Shown piece after piece: positions 8,750 to 17,718 of a DNA stretch of 64,000 nt (position 1 is the first letter of the stretch; each line of letters opens with the position of its first letter). The notes beneath the pieces are model-generated. The model searched no databases. It worked only from the letters and a program-made list of their open reading frames with translations, and was not told where the DNA came from. Both the position numbers and the translations under genes were made by a program. The stretch covers positions 1 through 64,000 of the forward strand of contig JANQLG010000004.1 of NCBI GenBank assembly GCA_028280715.1. The letters run 5' to 3'. Source of the DNA: Spongiibacteraceae bacterium (GTDB lineage: Bacteria > Pseudomonadota > Gammaproteobacteria > Pseudomonadales > Dasaniaceae).

Positions 8750-10828
8750 TTAGCCCATTTTCGGGAAGCGTATAGTAAAGATAACACCACTGTTATCAGC
8801 AAGGTTTTCAGCCGTTGCAATGCCTTGATGATACTGCACAATTAAGTTAACGATATGTAAACCAAGCCCAAGGTGAGTTTGGTCCTGTTCTTCCTCACGG
8901 ACTGATACCATGTTATCGAATAGTTGTTTTTGCATCACCTTCGGTAATAGTGGACCTTCATTGCTGACACTGATTTCGATATCGTTTTTTGATGCTTGAA
9001 AGTAGAGAGTAATTTTTCCGCCCTCGGGGCAAAAACTGGCAGCATTGTCCATGAGTTTATCGAGCATTTGTACCAATAGATCAGGCACGGAGAAAAGGAA
9101 ATTTTCAACGCTATCGATATTAGTTTCTTCGATTCCTTGTAAGTTAATTTGATAGTCTGAATATACATCACTGTAAGCTTGGGATAATTCCCACAGTAGT
9201 CTTGCAATATTGGTGTTTTCCTTTTCTGCTTGTTCGATGCTTTCTTCAATACGCCTGGCTTCACTCATGGCAGTAAGAATATTGCCAAGTCGTAACGCGC
9301 CTTCTTTAGCGCGCTGTTGGTAGGTTTGACTTTTTTCATCCGGGGTGTGATTGGCTAAATTATCCAATGAGGAATGAATAATCGCCAATGGTGTACGTAA
9401 TTCATGGGATAACTTACGGGATAGGGTTTGCAAATAATCAGTATATTCGCGAATTCGTTTCATCAGTTCTGCATAATTGCGAGTTAATGAACCGATCTCA
9501 TCATTGGCTTGGCTATTCGGGTAATGGTAGCCGATATTATTTTGGTCATTGAGAGCAAGTTCCGTGGCAGTATTTAATCGGCGAATACGCCAGGAAAGCC
9601 AACTGGCATACGCGAGTAACCCGAGAGCTGTTGCCGTAAATACAAAAAGACTCAATATAAAAAGACGGCTAAAGGCTTGATCAGTGAGCGCAGCGGTTTG
9701 TTCACTACTTTGTTCACTAATTAAAATGGATATAACCTTTCCTTGATGAATAATAGGCACTGCAGTGGCAAGAACATAATGATTAGTACTATAGGAGTCT
9801 CGATACCATTGACTGGATGTTTTATCGTTAAATGCATTAGCAACTTCATTACGTTTTAAAAAGTTCACACCTTCTGGATAATATATTTCGACATCATTAT
9901 TAGAAGCAAGTATTGCTCGATAAAGTCTGCGCAGTAACCAATGGCTATCGGAGGAAGTTTGGGTTTCCAGCGTCCCGGTAGTAGCAGTAAGCCATCCTTG
10001 TTTATCTATCAATCTTAATCTTAATCCATCATGAGAAAATGCCTCGATGGTTTGTTTGATGCTCGGTGCTTGATAAACAAACCAGGGAGGAAATATACCC
10101 TGATTGTTATCGGCATAATTTAAAAGGCTATTCTTTAGAGGACTATAGTGCGCTACATTGTTTATTGATTCATTAATAACAGAAAAACTTAGTCTTCCTT
10201 TAGCGAGTGATAGTGGCATATTAATTTCTAATTGATAGCCGCTGTCATGATCTATCCAGGATGCATCGATAACGGATTCGCGATAAGTCTCTTCCGGAGT
10301 TTTGAAATAACGTGTAGTGATTTTTCCGGGTGCTACGGCGGTAAAAATATAATCTTTGCCGGAACCGGTTGCTAAAATCAGTCGATCACCATTGGATGCC
10401 AGTGAAATCGTCGGATTGTTATAGGTAATGTTTTGGTCATCAATGGCGAAGAACAACGCTAACTCATCGCGATAAATACCACATCGATAACTCAGACGTT
10501 GTTGTCCATCCTCTGATTGAAAATCAGCCCAGGGCAACTCCGGCCATTCATCAGCGTAGCCATCTGCCCAGACAGGGGCATCGAGTGGATGACAATAAAA
10601 AATTGGTTCTGAATCATTATCTGCTGATTCAATCTGTTGATGTGGATGTAATTTATTGGGTTCCTGACTCAATGCAGTAGCGATAACTTTTGTAGTCGCT
10701 TGCATAACGTTTTCTTGTCCCTGACGAAGTGATGCATCCATTTCTTTCAGATATTGGCAGCCAGCCCAGGGCAAACTCAGCAACAGTAGACTGACACATA
10801 GCAATTGTTTATTCAGTGTCATAATCAA
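8750..10828 (-). CDS. pdsS: Sortase-system sensor histidine kinase PdsS
   Basis: A 692-residue membrane kinase. An N-terminal hydrophobic segment is followed by a periplasmic part of about 370 residues that includes a carbohydrate-binding-like ADGYADEWPELPWADF region near residue 95. A second membrane segment follows near 388–410, then HAMP, HisKA with phospho-acceptor His475 in KLSHELRTP, and an HATPase with NAASFCPEGG and a GLGLHIVN G-box. The long domain architecture fits the dedicated sortase system kinase (TIGR03785, as I recall). Its start overlaps the pdsR stop by 4 bp (ATGA), so the pair is translationally coupled. It presumably senses the cell envelope and phosphorylates PdsR. Confidence 0.9.
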   Translation of the reverse strand: MIMTLNKQLLCVSLLLLSLPWAGCQYLKEMDASLRQGQENVMQATTKVIATALSQEPNKLHPHQQIESADNDSEPIFYCHPLDAPVWADGYADEWPELPWADFQSEDGQQRLSYRCGIYRDELALFFAIDDQNITYNNPTISLASNGDRLILATGSGKDYIFTAVAPGKITTRYFKTPEETYRESVIDASWIDHDSGYQLEINMPLSLAKGRLSFSVINESINNVAHYSPLKNSLLNYADNNQGIFPPWFVYQAPSIKQTIEAFSHDGLRLRLIDKQGWLTATTGTLETQTSSDSHWLLRRLYRAILASNNDVEIYYPEGVNFLKRNEVANAFNDKTSSQWYRDSYSTNHYVLATAVPIIHQGKVISILISEQSSEQTAALTDQAFSRLFILSLFVFTATALGLLAYASWLSWRIRRLNTATELALNDQNNIGYHYPNSQANDEIGSLTRNYAELMKRIREYTDYLQTLSRKLSHELRTPLAIIHSSLDNLANHTPDEKSQTYQQRAKEGALRLGNILTAMSEARRIEESIEQAEKENTNIARLLWELSQAYSDVYSDYQINLQGIEETNIDSVENFLFSVPDLLVQMLDKLMDNAASFCPEGGKITLYFQASKNDIEISVSNEGPLLPKVMQKQLFDNMVSVREEEQDQTHLGLGLHIVNLIVQYHQGIATAENLADNSGVIFTIRFPKMG

Positions 10829-11514
10829 GCTTGCCAGCGATAACCCATGCCATAGGCAGTTTTAATGGCATCGAAATTCTTATCGATAGCTTGAAACTTT
10901 TTGCGGATACGTTTGATATGCGAGGTAATGGTATTGTCATCCAGCACTACATTGGCCGCTTCCATTAATTGCTGACGGCTTTTGACTTGGCCGGGGTAGC
11001 GGGCCAAATCGCGGATGATCCAGAATTCAGTGACAGTAATATCTAGCGGTTGGTTATCCCAGCTAACCGTCATTCGCGATTTATTCAGTGACAGTTTGCC
11101 GTGCTCAATCACTTCTTCGATGGCTTCCGGTTGTGACAGTGCTTCAATGCGGCGAAATAAGGCAACAATGCGCGCCATCATGTGGGGGAGGCTAATATCT
11201 TTGGTGAGATAATCATCAGCACCCAGTCGCAGCCCAGAAACCTTGTCGAATTCGCTTTCCCTTGCCGTTAAAAAAACGATTGGCAACGTTTTGGATTGAC
11301 TACGCAAATCCCTACACAGCTCAAATCCTCCTTCCACTTCATCGCCTAGGCCGACATCAATAATGGCAAGATTGGGCAATGCTTTGGAAAAGGCATTCAT
11401 TGCAGATGCTCGATCAGAGTAGATACCGACTTCATAGCCTTGCTTTACAAAGGCATCGCGATAATTTTCGGCGATAGTGGGCTCATCTTCGACAATTGCG
11501 ATTCGTTTGGCCAT
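10825..11514 (-). CDS. pdsR: Sortase-system response regulator PdsR (OmpR family)
   Basis: A 229-residue two-domain regulator. The receiver has the acidic pair E9/D10, phospho-acceptor D53 (AIIDVG), T83 and K105. The C-terminal winged helix (about 130–229) has the recognition-helix region DDNTITSHIKRIRKKF and ends YGMGYRW, as in OmpR/PhoB proteins. Context and architecture match the dedicated sortase regulator (TIGR03787, as I recall). It overlaps pdsS by 4 bp. OmpR-type proteins bind tandem direct repeats of about 10–11 bp, and just such an element lies 75–105 bp upstream at 11587–11620. Confidence 0.92.
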   Translation of the reverse strand: MAKRIAIVEDEPTIAENYRDAFVKQGYEVGIYSDRASAMNAFSKALPNLAIIDVGLGDEVEGGFELCRDLRSQSKTLPIVFLTARESEFDKVSGLRLGADDYLTKDISLPHMMARIVALFRRIEALSQPEAIEEVIEHGKLSLNKSRMTVSWDNQPLDITVTEFWIIRDLARYPGQVKSRQQLMEAANVVLDDNTITSHIKRIRKKFQAIDKNFDAIKTAYGMGYRWQA

Positions 11515-11586
11515 GAGAGTGACTGCGCCCTTTTTATTCTTTGTTGAAATCTATTGTAACTGAGACCTCAAGTTTAGGGTGATGTT

Positions 11587-11620
11587 GCCACAATTCATCA
11601 CAATTGCTCACAGTATCTCC
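11587..11620 (+). promoter_or_regulatory. Candidate PdsR box upstream of pdsR
   Basis: After GCCA there are units with 10-bp periodicity: CACAATTCAT, then CACAATTGCT, then a third beginning CACAGTATCT. The 18-base core ATTCATCACAATTGCTCA is identical to the box before the sortase target (34310–34327). Direct repeats of 10 bp are the expected layout for an OmpR-family site. Confidence 0.6.
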
Positions 11621-11624
11621 ATTT

Positions 11625-11641
11625 TTAAACCGCCGGTTTAA
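11625..11641. repeat. Perfect 17-bp palindrome at the left edge of the island
   Basis: TTAAACCG-C-CGGTTTAA, with 8-bp arms around one base. It lies just beyond the PdsR box and before island DNA. It could be an operator or a boundary mark. Nothing else in the 377-bp gap supports a complete gene. Confidence 0.5.
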
Positions 11642-11748
11642 TGCTGGCTGCTGGGTCTTTCATCATTACATGCTGGAATGAGTGAAGAAATCAATGAAGG
11701 GATAAATAAAACAGTCAATTTCCCCTCTATGACTAGGTGTGGTGTTTA

Positions 11749-11872
11749 ATCGGTTGAGTTCTTTGTTAGTTTGTTGATGCGTTTTCCAATGTTGTACTTA
11801 TCGTCTACGTCATAGCGAGGCGCTTGTTGCCCGAATGCCTGTTCGATATCTCGTGCGCGATCTTGCGCATAG
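11749..11872 (-). pseudogene. 3' remnant of an unknown gene
   Basis: On the minus strand a frame reads DYAQDRARDIEQAFGQQAPR, then Y-D-V-D-D-K-Y-N-I-G and on to a stop at 11749–11751. It has no start codon and is preceded in frame by a TGA. The composition is protein-like (charged, amphipathic). It lies directly downstream of the hydrolase gene in the same orientation, as the last surviving piece of an operon gene cut at the island edge would. I do not recognise the family, and it may be a chance frame. Confidence 0.3.
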
Positions 11873-11891
11873 TCTCATAACCAACTCCTCA

Positions 11892-12785
11892 TTAAGCTGT
11901 TAACCCAACCAGGTGTTTCTTCAGAAACTTTGTGTGGCTCGAGATCGAACGACGGGATTCGTCAGAATTCACAATAATCGCATAGGCGTGGATTGCGCCG
12001 AGCTCTTCGTGATACTCAAGTTCTACACCCGCGCTCTCCAACTTTTCCTTAAAGGCGCGTATATCAGGTAGAAACATCTCGTGAGTACCCGCACACAAAC
12101 TCACTGGTGGAAAATCTGCTACATCCAGATTAACGGGCGATAACTCTGGGTTTGAGAGATCTTGTCCATTGGCGTATTTGGCGACACTGCGGCTCAGGAG
12201 CTTTCGGCTGACTGAGATGTCCAAAGGCTCGTATTTTTGGGTTTCCGGGTGGTCTAGCGCCAAATTCATGAAAGGTGATAGCGCGATGACACAAGAAGGA
12301 GGGAAACCCTTGTCCAGCTGGCGTTTGGTCAACACTAAGGCAAGTCCGCCCCCCGCGCTGTCTCCAGCGATCGACCAATTTCCTGGTCTGATTTCTGCGG
12401 TTTCTTTGAGGTGCTCAATCACGCATTCCATGTCATTTGGAGCAGCGGGATACGGTGCTGTTCCGCCTTTTCTGTAGTCAACCATCACTCCAGCGGTCTG
12501 GGTGATATCGGTCAATACGCAGAGCCACTCCCATGTTGCTTCAAAAGGACCGGCGGTGTAGCCTCCACCGTGGGCTTGAATCACGACGCCATTCTGAGCC
12601 CGTTCTTTATTGATCCAAACATAGTTCACGCCATTCACATTGCCCTTGTCGACCGGTCGATTTTGGGTGAGACGCTTCGGAGGTTCTAACGAACGCGCTT
12701 GTTTTAGTGCGAATTCATATAGCCATACCGGCATCTTGGAGAAGAAGCGCAGTAGCAGCCGTGTAGTTTTCATATTCAATTTCAT
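11892..12785 (-). CDS. Alpha/beta hydrolase, hormone-sensitive-lipase-type esterase
   Basis: A 297-residue esterase of the HSL family. The oxyanion motif HGGGYTAG is at 72–79 and the nucleophile elbow is GDSAGGG (Ser143). Likely acid Asp241 is in GTHEMFLPD and likely base His265 is in LGAIHAY. No signal peptide is seen, so it is cytoplasmic. These enzymes hydrolyse short acyl esters. Its start overlaps the TetR stop by 4 bp (ATGA), so the repressor and esterase form one operon, divergent from an SDR gene. Confidence 0.9.
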   Translation of the reverse strand: MKLNMKTTRLLLRFFSKMPVWLYEFALKQARSLEPPKRLTQNRPVDKGNVNGVNYVWINKERAQNGVVIQAHGGGYTAGPFEATWEWLCVLTDITQTAGVMVDYRKGGTAPYPAAPNDMECVIEHLKETAEIRPGNWSIAGDSAGGGLALVLTKRQLDKGFPPSCVIALSPFMNLALDHPETQKYEPLDISVSRKLLSRSVAKYANGQDLSNPELSPVNLDVADFPPVSLCAGTHEMFLPDIRAFKEKLESAGVELEYHEELGAIHAYAIIVNSDESRRSISSHTKFLKKHLVGLTA

Positions 12786-13342
12786 TGATATGGAACCTCT
12801 AGTCCAGCGACAGTCAGATCGATCAAGGCTGTTAACAGCTCGCGGAGGTCTTCAACGTTCCGCGCGCTTTCCTTGATACCTTGTGCTGATGCGGTAAGCG
12901 TTCTAGCCACGATACAGGCTTTCTTTTTGCTCAACCCATGTGTGCGTAGCAGACCGCCGAGAACGTCTTCGAACTCTGCAAACGCCTGCTCGACCACGTC
13001 GAGGTTGAACGTTTGGGTGCTCTCAAGCAGATCCCTAGCGTCTGGCGAGCGGTTAACAATTTCGAAATTCTGCACTGCCCAGATCTCAAAAACGCCCTGA
13101 AGTTGCTCGCTCAAAGAACCCGGCTCGCGTGCGAGATCACGCACAGCCTGCAGTATGTTCTTCGTCATTCGAGTCGCCGCAGCTCGAAACAACTCTTCCT
13201 TATTTGGAAAAAACGCATATAGCGTGGGGCGGGAGATGCCCGCATCTTCCGCAAGTTCGGCCATCGTCACGCGGCGAAAGCCATAGCGCATGAATGTGTT
13301 GATGGCGGCATCTATTACTTGATCTTTGCTTTTTCTTGGCAT
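12782..13342 (-). CDS. TetR/AcrR family transcriptional regulator
   Basis: A 186-residue repressor. The N-terminal helix-turn-helix is typical: RVTMAELAEDAGISRPTLYA, then F-F-P-N-K-E-E-L-F-R. The remainder is a helical ligand-binding domain. The start is set at MPRKSKDQ (13342); the longer frame back to 13396 adds 18 residues that run into the divergent promoter. It is coupled to the esterase gene by a 4-bp overlap and is divergent from the SDR at 13450. Its targets are probably the repeats in the intergenic region. Confidence 0.88.
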   Translation of the reverse strand: MPRKSKDQVIDAAINTFMRYGFRRVTMAELAEDAGISRPTLYAFFPNKEELFRAAATRMTKNILQAVRDLAREPGSLSEQLQGVFEIWAVQNFEIVNRSPDARDLLESTQTFNLDVVEQAFAEFEDVLGGLLRTHGLSKKKACIVARTLTASAQGIKESARNVEDLRELLTALIDLTVAGLEVPYQ

Positions 13343-13355
13343 GCAGATAATTATT

Positions 13356-13403
13356 GACAAAATATGTCGAAAAGTAAAGAATAAACATTCCGACAAAAAA
13401 TGT
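13356..13403. promoter_or_regulatory. Candidate TetR operators in the divergent promoter
   Basis: Two near-identical 12-mers, GACAAAATATGT (13356–13367) and GACAAAAAATGT (13392–13403), lie 36 bp apart between the TetR and SDR starts. The first extends to GACA-AAATA-TGTC, which has inverted arms. The second sits in ACATT…AATGT (13385–13403). The spacing suits repression of both directions. Confidence 0.45.
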
Positions 13404-13449
13404 AAAGATGATAAACGGCGATGCGATCGCCATTAAAGAGGCAAAACCT

Positions 13450-14385
13450 ATGAAGTGGACCCACAAAAACATCCCCGATCAGTCAGGCAAGGTAGCTATC
13501 GTTACCGGCGCCAACACAGGTGTTGGCTTCGAGGCTGCGCGACAGCTGGCGCTGCGCGGCGCAGAAGTCACACTTGCATGCCGGAGCAAATCCAAGGGTG
13601 AGGAGGCTGTTAAACGTATCCTTGCCGAGAATCCGTCCGGCAGTGCGTCGCTGGCTGTGCTCGACCTAGCTGATCTGGAATCGGTCAGCGCATTTGTAAG
13701 GCAGTTTTCTGAATCGCACGCACAACTAGATCTCTTGATCAATAATGCTGGAGTTATGATTCCGCCTAAGGGAGCGAAAACACGGCAAGGTTTCGAGATG
13801 CAGTTCGGTGTGAACCATCTCGGTCACTTCGCGCTCACAGGCCAACTAATCGGCCTTCTTTTGAAGTCACCTGCCGCACGCGTTGTTAATCTTTCAAGCG
13901 GTGCCCACCATCATGAGAGCAAAAAAGATTTTGACGATATCAACTTCGAAAAACGCGGCTACAAGCCCTGGCGCGCCTATTGCCAGAGTAAGCTAGCGAA
14001 TTTACTTTTTACGAATGAGTTGCAAGACCGGCTGACGGAGGCGAATGCAAGCGCCATTGCCGTTGCGGCTCATCCTGGTTTTACCAGAACGGATCTGCAG
14101 CGTGGCAATATCATACCTCGCATACTCAGTGTATTGGCCATGCGGCCAGAGCAAGGCGCGCTGCCGACATTGCGGGCAGCGACCGCAACCGATGTGCTGG
14201 GTGGGGATTATTACGGACCCGAAAAGGTTCATGAAATGCGTGGGTATCCGGTTCGAGTAGACATGTCTGAAGCCGCGCAGATTAAGGGAGACGCGGTGCG
14301 GCTGTGGGAGATTAGCGAAGAGCTAACCAAAGTCACATACGAGGTGTTTGCCTCTGCGGAAAATGTGGTGCAGAACCACCGTTAA
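13450..14385 (+). CDS. Short-chain dehydrogenase/reductase (retinol-dehydrogenase-like)
   Basis: A 311-residue SDR. The Rossmann motif TGANTGVG (19–26), NNAG (98–101), Ser150 and the catalytic Y177-x3-K181 pair are all present. Length and motifs resemble the RDH/WW-domain oxidoreductase-like SDR group. The ATG at 13450 is preferred because AAAGAGGC lies just upstream; the frame extends 14 residues further to 13408 without support. It is transcribed divergently from the TetR–esterase pair, which suggests a small inducible module acting on a hydrophobic alcohol, ketone or ester. It ends 67 bp from the convergent sulfatase gene. Confidence 0.9.
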   Translation: MKWTHKNIPDQSGKVAIVTGANTGVGFEAARQLALRGAEVTLACRSKSKGEEAVKRILAENPSGSASLAVLDLADLESVSAFVRQFSESHAQLDLLINNAGVMIPPKGAKTRQGFEMQFGVNHLGHFALTGQLIGLLLKSPAARVVNLSSGAHHHESKKDFDDINFEKRGYKPWRAYCQSKLANLLFTNELQDRLTEANASAIAVAAHPGFTRTDLQRGNIIPRILSVLAMRPEQGALPTLRAATATDVLGGDYYGPEKVHEMRGYPVRVDMSEAAQIKGDAVRLWEISEELTKVTYEVFASAENVVQNHR

Positions 14386-14452
14386 AGAGCACAGCGCATA
14401 TCAAGGTGAGTGGTATGCGCTCATGTCTACATTATCCACAAGGAGCAACTCC

Positions 14453-15964
14453 TCAATCTTCAGGGCGAGCCTCGGGATACCATTCCATCGCAGCTTTATC
14501 CGTGATGGGTGGTGTTGGCCATTGGTCGCCGCGTTGGGCGTAGAGAGAGGGATTAGGCCCAGGGTGAAATACGCGATCAGGTTCCCCTGTCAGTTTTCCA
14601 TCAGTGATCCATTTTTCGTCGGACCCATACATTTGGGAGATAAGTGTGTCGATGAGATGATCACGGGTACTTGCGAAGGAAGGATCGTTAATCCGGTCAA
14701 TCATTTCTTCCGGGTCGTTGGCAATGTCGAATAGTTGTAGACGGTTTCCGACCGGGTAGTAGATTAATTTGTGGCGACCGTCATACATCATACGTGAGGA
14801 ATGTTCCTCTTCTCCGTCCTCCCCTAACAGAAAGTCGTGTCTGGCATCGCCCAACATAGAGAGCCCTTCAACCGTATCCGGTACTGGTATATCGCATAGT
14901 TCAAGCAGTGTTGGCATGACATCTTGCAGGCCGACAAGACGGTTGTCCTCGTTATGATGAGGTACATCGCCCTTGCTGCGAGTGCCCATCAGAATCATTG
15001 GAATTTTGCATGCGCCTTCATAAAAAACACGCTTCGCCCACATGCGATGGTCACCTAGCATATCGCCGTGATCTGAGGTGAACATAATGATGGTGTCATC
15101 GAGAATGCCTTCTTCACGCAAGGTGCCGACTACCGTGCGAATCTGGTGGTCGACATGGGTGCACATAGCATAGAAAGCACGTCGTGCTGCAATAAGCTGT
15201 TGTGCATTGTATTTGAAGCTGCGTGTTTGGTGTGCCTGCGCCGTGTATGGCAGGGAGTTTGTTTCCCTGGCCCAATTGGCAACCCAGGGTTCGTTAATGG
15301 GGATGTCCTGGTACAAGTCCCAGTAGCATTGCAGAGGGACAAGTGGCGGGTGAGGGTGCCTGTAACCCAGATACCAAAATGACGGTTTAGTGGGATCGCG
15401 ACGTTTAATAGTGCGGGTTATCATCTGCGACGCCCAATTGGTTGCGTGCACTTCTTCTGGTAAATGCCAGGGGCGGTAAGAATATTCGTTATTGCTCATA
15501 CCGTGCAGGTACTGTTTCCCGGCATAGCCCTTGTCGCCAAGAAATATATCGTAGTCATCGGTAACGCCGAACATGTTGCGCCCTTCATCATCGACCAGTA
15601 CATCGTCAAAACCAATCCGATCCCGTTGCGGGTATACATGTATTTTGCCGACGGCATTGGCCTGATAACCGTTATCTCTGAATGTTTGTGCAATCGTCGG
15701 GATGTCTGACGGCATGGGCAGCTGTGGATTAAATATTCGATCGCCATGAGTTCTGGCGGTCACCCCTGTCATGAGTGTGCGCCGTGCGGGCAGGCAAACT
15801 GGATACTCTGAACAGGCATTGGTGAACCGAGTGCCGCATCGGGCGATCTCGTCCAATGTCGGTGTCTGTACTGAGGGGTGCCCGGCGCAGCCAAGCAGGC
15901 TGCCAAACCAGTGGTCAGTCACAATCAACAGGACATTTGGGCGAGTGTTATTTTGGTTATTCAT
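14453..15964 (-). CDS. Type I sulfatase (formylglycine-dependent), no signal peptide
   Basis: A 503-residue sulfatase. Its signature C-L-P-A-R (Cys57 to Arg61), followed by RTLMTG, is the site where Cys is converted to formylglycine. N-terminal PNVLLIVTDHW supplies the metal-binding Asp, and FTSDHGDMLGDHRMW is the second metal site. The start MNNQNNTRPN at 15964 has AGAGG upstream and shows no signal peptide, so the enzyme should act in the cytoplasm on an imported sulfate ester. It is the last gene of the regulator–transketolase–UlaF-like operon, 13 bp after the epimerase gene. The substrate is unknown; choline-sulfatase-like and sugar sulfatases are both possible. The anaerobic-type or FGE activator is not in this window. 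Confidence 0.9.
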   Translation of the reverse strand: MNNQNNTRPNVLLIVTDHWFGSLLGCAGHPSVQTPTLDEIARCGTRFTNACSEYPVCLPARRTLMTGVTARTHGDRIFNPQLPMPSDIPTIAQTFRDNGYQANAVGKIHVYPQRDRIGFDDVLVDDEGRNMFGVTDDYDIFLGDKGYAGKQYLHGMSNNEYSYRPWHLPEEVHATNWASQMITRTIKRRDPTKPSFWYLGYRHPHPPLVPLQCYWDLYQDIPINEPWVANWARETNSLPYTAQAHQTRSFKYNAQQLIAARRAFYAMCTHVDHQIRTVVGTLREEGILDDTIIMFTSDHGDMLGDHRMWAKRVFYEGACKIPMILMGTRSKGDVPHHNEDNRLVGLQDVMPTLLELCDIPVPDTVEGLSMLGDARHDFLLGEDGEEEHSSRMMYDGRHKLIYYPVGNRLQLFDIANDPEEMIDRINDPSFASTRDHLIDTLISQMYGSDEKWITDGKLTGEPDRVFHPGPNPSLYAQRGDQWPTPPITDKAAMEWYPEARPED

Positions 15965-15977
15965 AATGACCTCTTTC

Positions 15978-16661
15978 TCACTGTTGTCCGTAGTCGTGCA
16001 AATACATGCGACGTGCTTCGGCAACCAGTTCGGAATCAAGTTCTATCAGCGGCGCCTTCTGTTGTAACGCCAGCTGCTGGCGCGCCAGATTGATAATCTC
16101 GGCTTCTTCCTCAACGTATATTGCATATTTTAACGCTTCATTGGGTGTTACTCCGATGGTGAATACTCCATGACTGCGCAGCAAAATCGCAGAGCTGTTA
16201 CCAATCTTGGTGACAATCTCGCAGCCGATGGCTTCTTCACCAATGGTGGCGAACCTGGAGATAGGTATTGCACCGCCGAAGAGAGCGGCGGCCGTGGTGG
16301 TATAGACACCAATGGGTTCACCTCGTACAGCAAAACTAGTGGCGTGCGGTGAATGCGTGTGGACGATACCATTGACGTCATCCCGGTGCCGATACACATA
16401 TAAATGAGAGGCTGTGTCAATTGAGGGTTTCATGTCTCCGTCAACGACATTTCCCTCCAGATCGACAATCACTATCTGTTCAACTGTTAGCTGATCAAGC
16501 TGAACACCGCTTGGCTTGATTGCGACGAGGTTTGTCTCAGGATCGCGACCACTGGCATTACCTTGTGCCCACTTTACCAGCCCAGCTTTGGGTAGTGATG
16601 TGTTTGCTTCCCATACCTTTTGGCGCAATTGATCTAAAGTGTTAGTGTCAAAATCACTCAC
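15978..16661 (-). CDS. Class II aldolase/epimerase, L-ribulose-5-phosphate 4-epimerase-like (UlaF/AraD)
   Basis: A 227-residue class II aldolase-family protein. The opening LRQKVWEANTSLPKAGLVKW, the phosphate-binding G-N-A-S-G and KPSGV, and the zinc ligands in GIVHTHSPHA and LLRSHGVF all match AraD/SgbE/UlaF. These interconvert L-ribulose-5-P and D-xylulose-5-P. It would supply D-xylulose-5-P to the transketolase encoded just upstream. With the UlaE-like and UlaD-like genes across the divergent promoter, it completes an Ula-type set. Aldolase activity on another ketose phosphate is the alternative. Confidence 0.87.
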   Translation of the reverse strand: MSDFDTNTLDQLRQKVWEANTSLPKAGLVKWAQGNASGRDPETNLVAIKPSGVQLDQLTVEQIVIVDLEGNVVDGDMKPSIDTASHLYVYRHRDDVNGIVHTHSPHATSFAVRGEPIGVYTTTAAALFGGAIPISRFATIGEEAIGCEIVTKIGNSSAILLRSHGVFTIGVTPNEALKYAIYVEEEAEIINLARQQLALQQKAPLIELDSELVAEARRMYLHDYGQQ

Positions 16662-16704
16662 GGCTATTCTCTATGATTAGACCCCTGTGATTAGCCCTCT
16701 ACTA

Positions 16705-17718
16705 TTAGAGCGCCTCAAGTTGTTCAGTACTCAAAGAGGCGGCTTCCTCGATGCGGACATCGGCAAGGTCGGCCTCTGAAATATCAAGCTTGGTATCGAG
16801 TAGTTTCTCGACAGCACTGACGAGCCCGAGTGCATCGAGTTCATGTTTGCGCATTAAATAGGGGAACGATGCGCCTTGACAGTAAGTATCCTTAATGCCC
16901 ACTCGTAGCAGTGGTTTGCCTATACCTGCCTCGGCCATCATCTCAGCTGCGCAAGTGCCTAGCCCACCGATAATATTGTGGTTTTCCATGGTGATGACGC
17001 CGTGCTTGGCTTTTGCTAAAGCGGATAGCACCGTTGGGTCGGTGAAGGGTTTGAGAGTGGTGATATGCAAATGAGATATCGATACACCGCGTGCATTCAA
17101 AATACCCGTTACTCGCATTGCTTCCTCGGTGCATAGGCCGGTAGATAGCAGTGTGATGTCAGAGCCCGCACTTAACACGCGCGCCCGATTCAATTGCAAG
17201 CGCTCTGATTGTGGAAATAATCTTGGGATCTGGCCCCGTAACATACGGATATATACTGGCCCAGGGATGTCTTCAGTAATATCGAGGATGGATTCCACAT
17301 CAGTCGCGTCACCGACCTCCAGGATTGTCAGATTTGGTACGCCGCGTAGCACACTCAGGTCTTCAATTGCCTGATGGGTGACGCCTCCGGGTGTACTAAT
17401 GCCGGGAAGGAATCCTACCAGCCGCACGGGAAGGTTGGGGTAGCAGATTGACATTTGCAGTTGATCAAGTGGCCGGCGATACAGAAACACCGCAAAGGTA
17501 TGGAGGAAAGGGATAAAGCCTTCCCGGGCCAAGCCGCCAGCCCAGCTCAACATATTTTGCTCGGCCATACCCATAGAGACAAATCGGTCCGGATAAGTTT
17601 GTTTGAAAAGGCTGATTTCGGTTGATCCGGTCAAATCTCCGGAAAGAACTAAGACCTTCGGTCGATCCTTCGCCCATGCCACGAGATTATGTTCGTGGAC
17701 TTTGTTAACGATTTCCAT
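16705..17718 (-). CDS. Transketolase, C-terminal subunit
   Basis: A 337-residue protein that covers the pyrimidine-binding and C-terminal domains of transketolase. It contains FVSMGMAEQNMLSWAGGLAR (catalytic-Glu region) and GFLPGISTPGGVTHQAIEDL. It pairs with the N-terminal subunit gene directly upstream, with which it shares 1 bp (TGATG), so the two form a split transketolase. Together they transfer two-carbon units from ketose phosphates such as D-xylulose-5-P. Split forms are common in catabolic operons and archaea. It is followed after 43 bp by the epimerase gene. Confidence 0.93.
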   Translation of the reverse strand: MEIVNKVHEHNLVAWAKDRPKVLVLSGDLTGSTEISLFKQTYPDRFVSMGMAEQNMLSWAGGLAREGFIPFLHTFAVFLYRRPLDQLQMSICYPNLPVRLVGFLPGISTPGGVTHQAIEDLSVLRGVPNLTILEVGDATDVESILDITEDIPGPVYIRMLRGQIPRLFPQSERLQLNRARVLSAGSDITLLSTGLCTEEAMRVTGILNARGVSISHLHITTLKPFTDPTVLSALAKAKHGVITMENHNIIGGLGTCAAEMMAEAGIGKPLLRVGIKDTYCQGASFPYLMRKHELDALGLVSAVEKLLDTKLDISEADLADVRIEEAASLSTEQLEAL

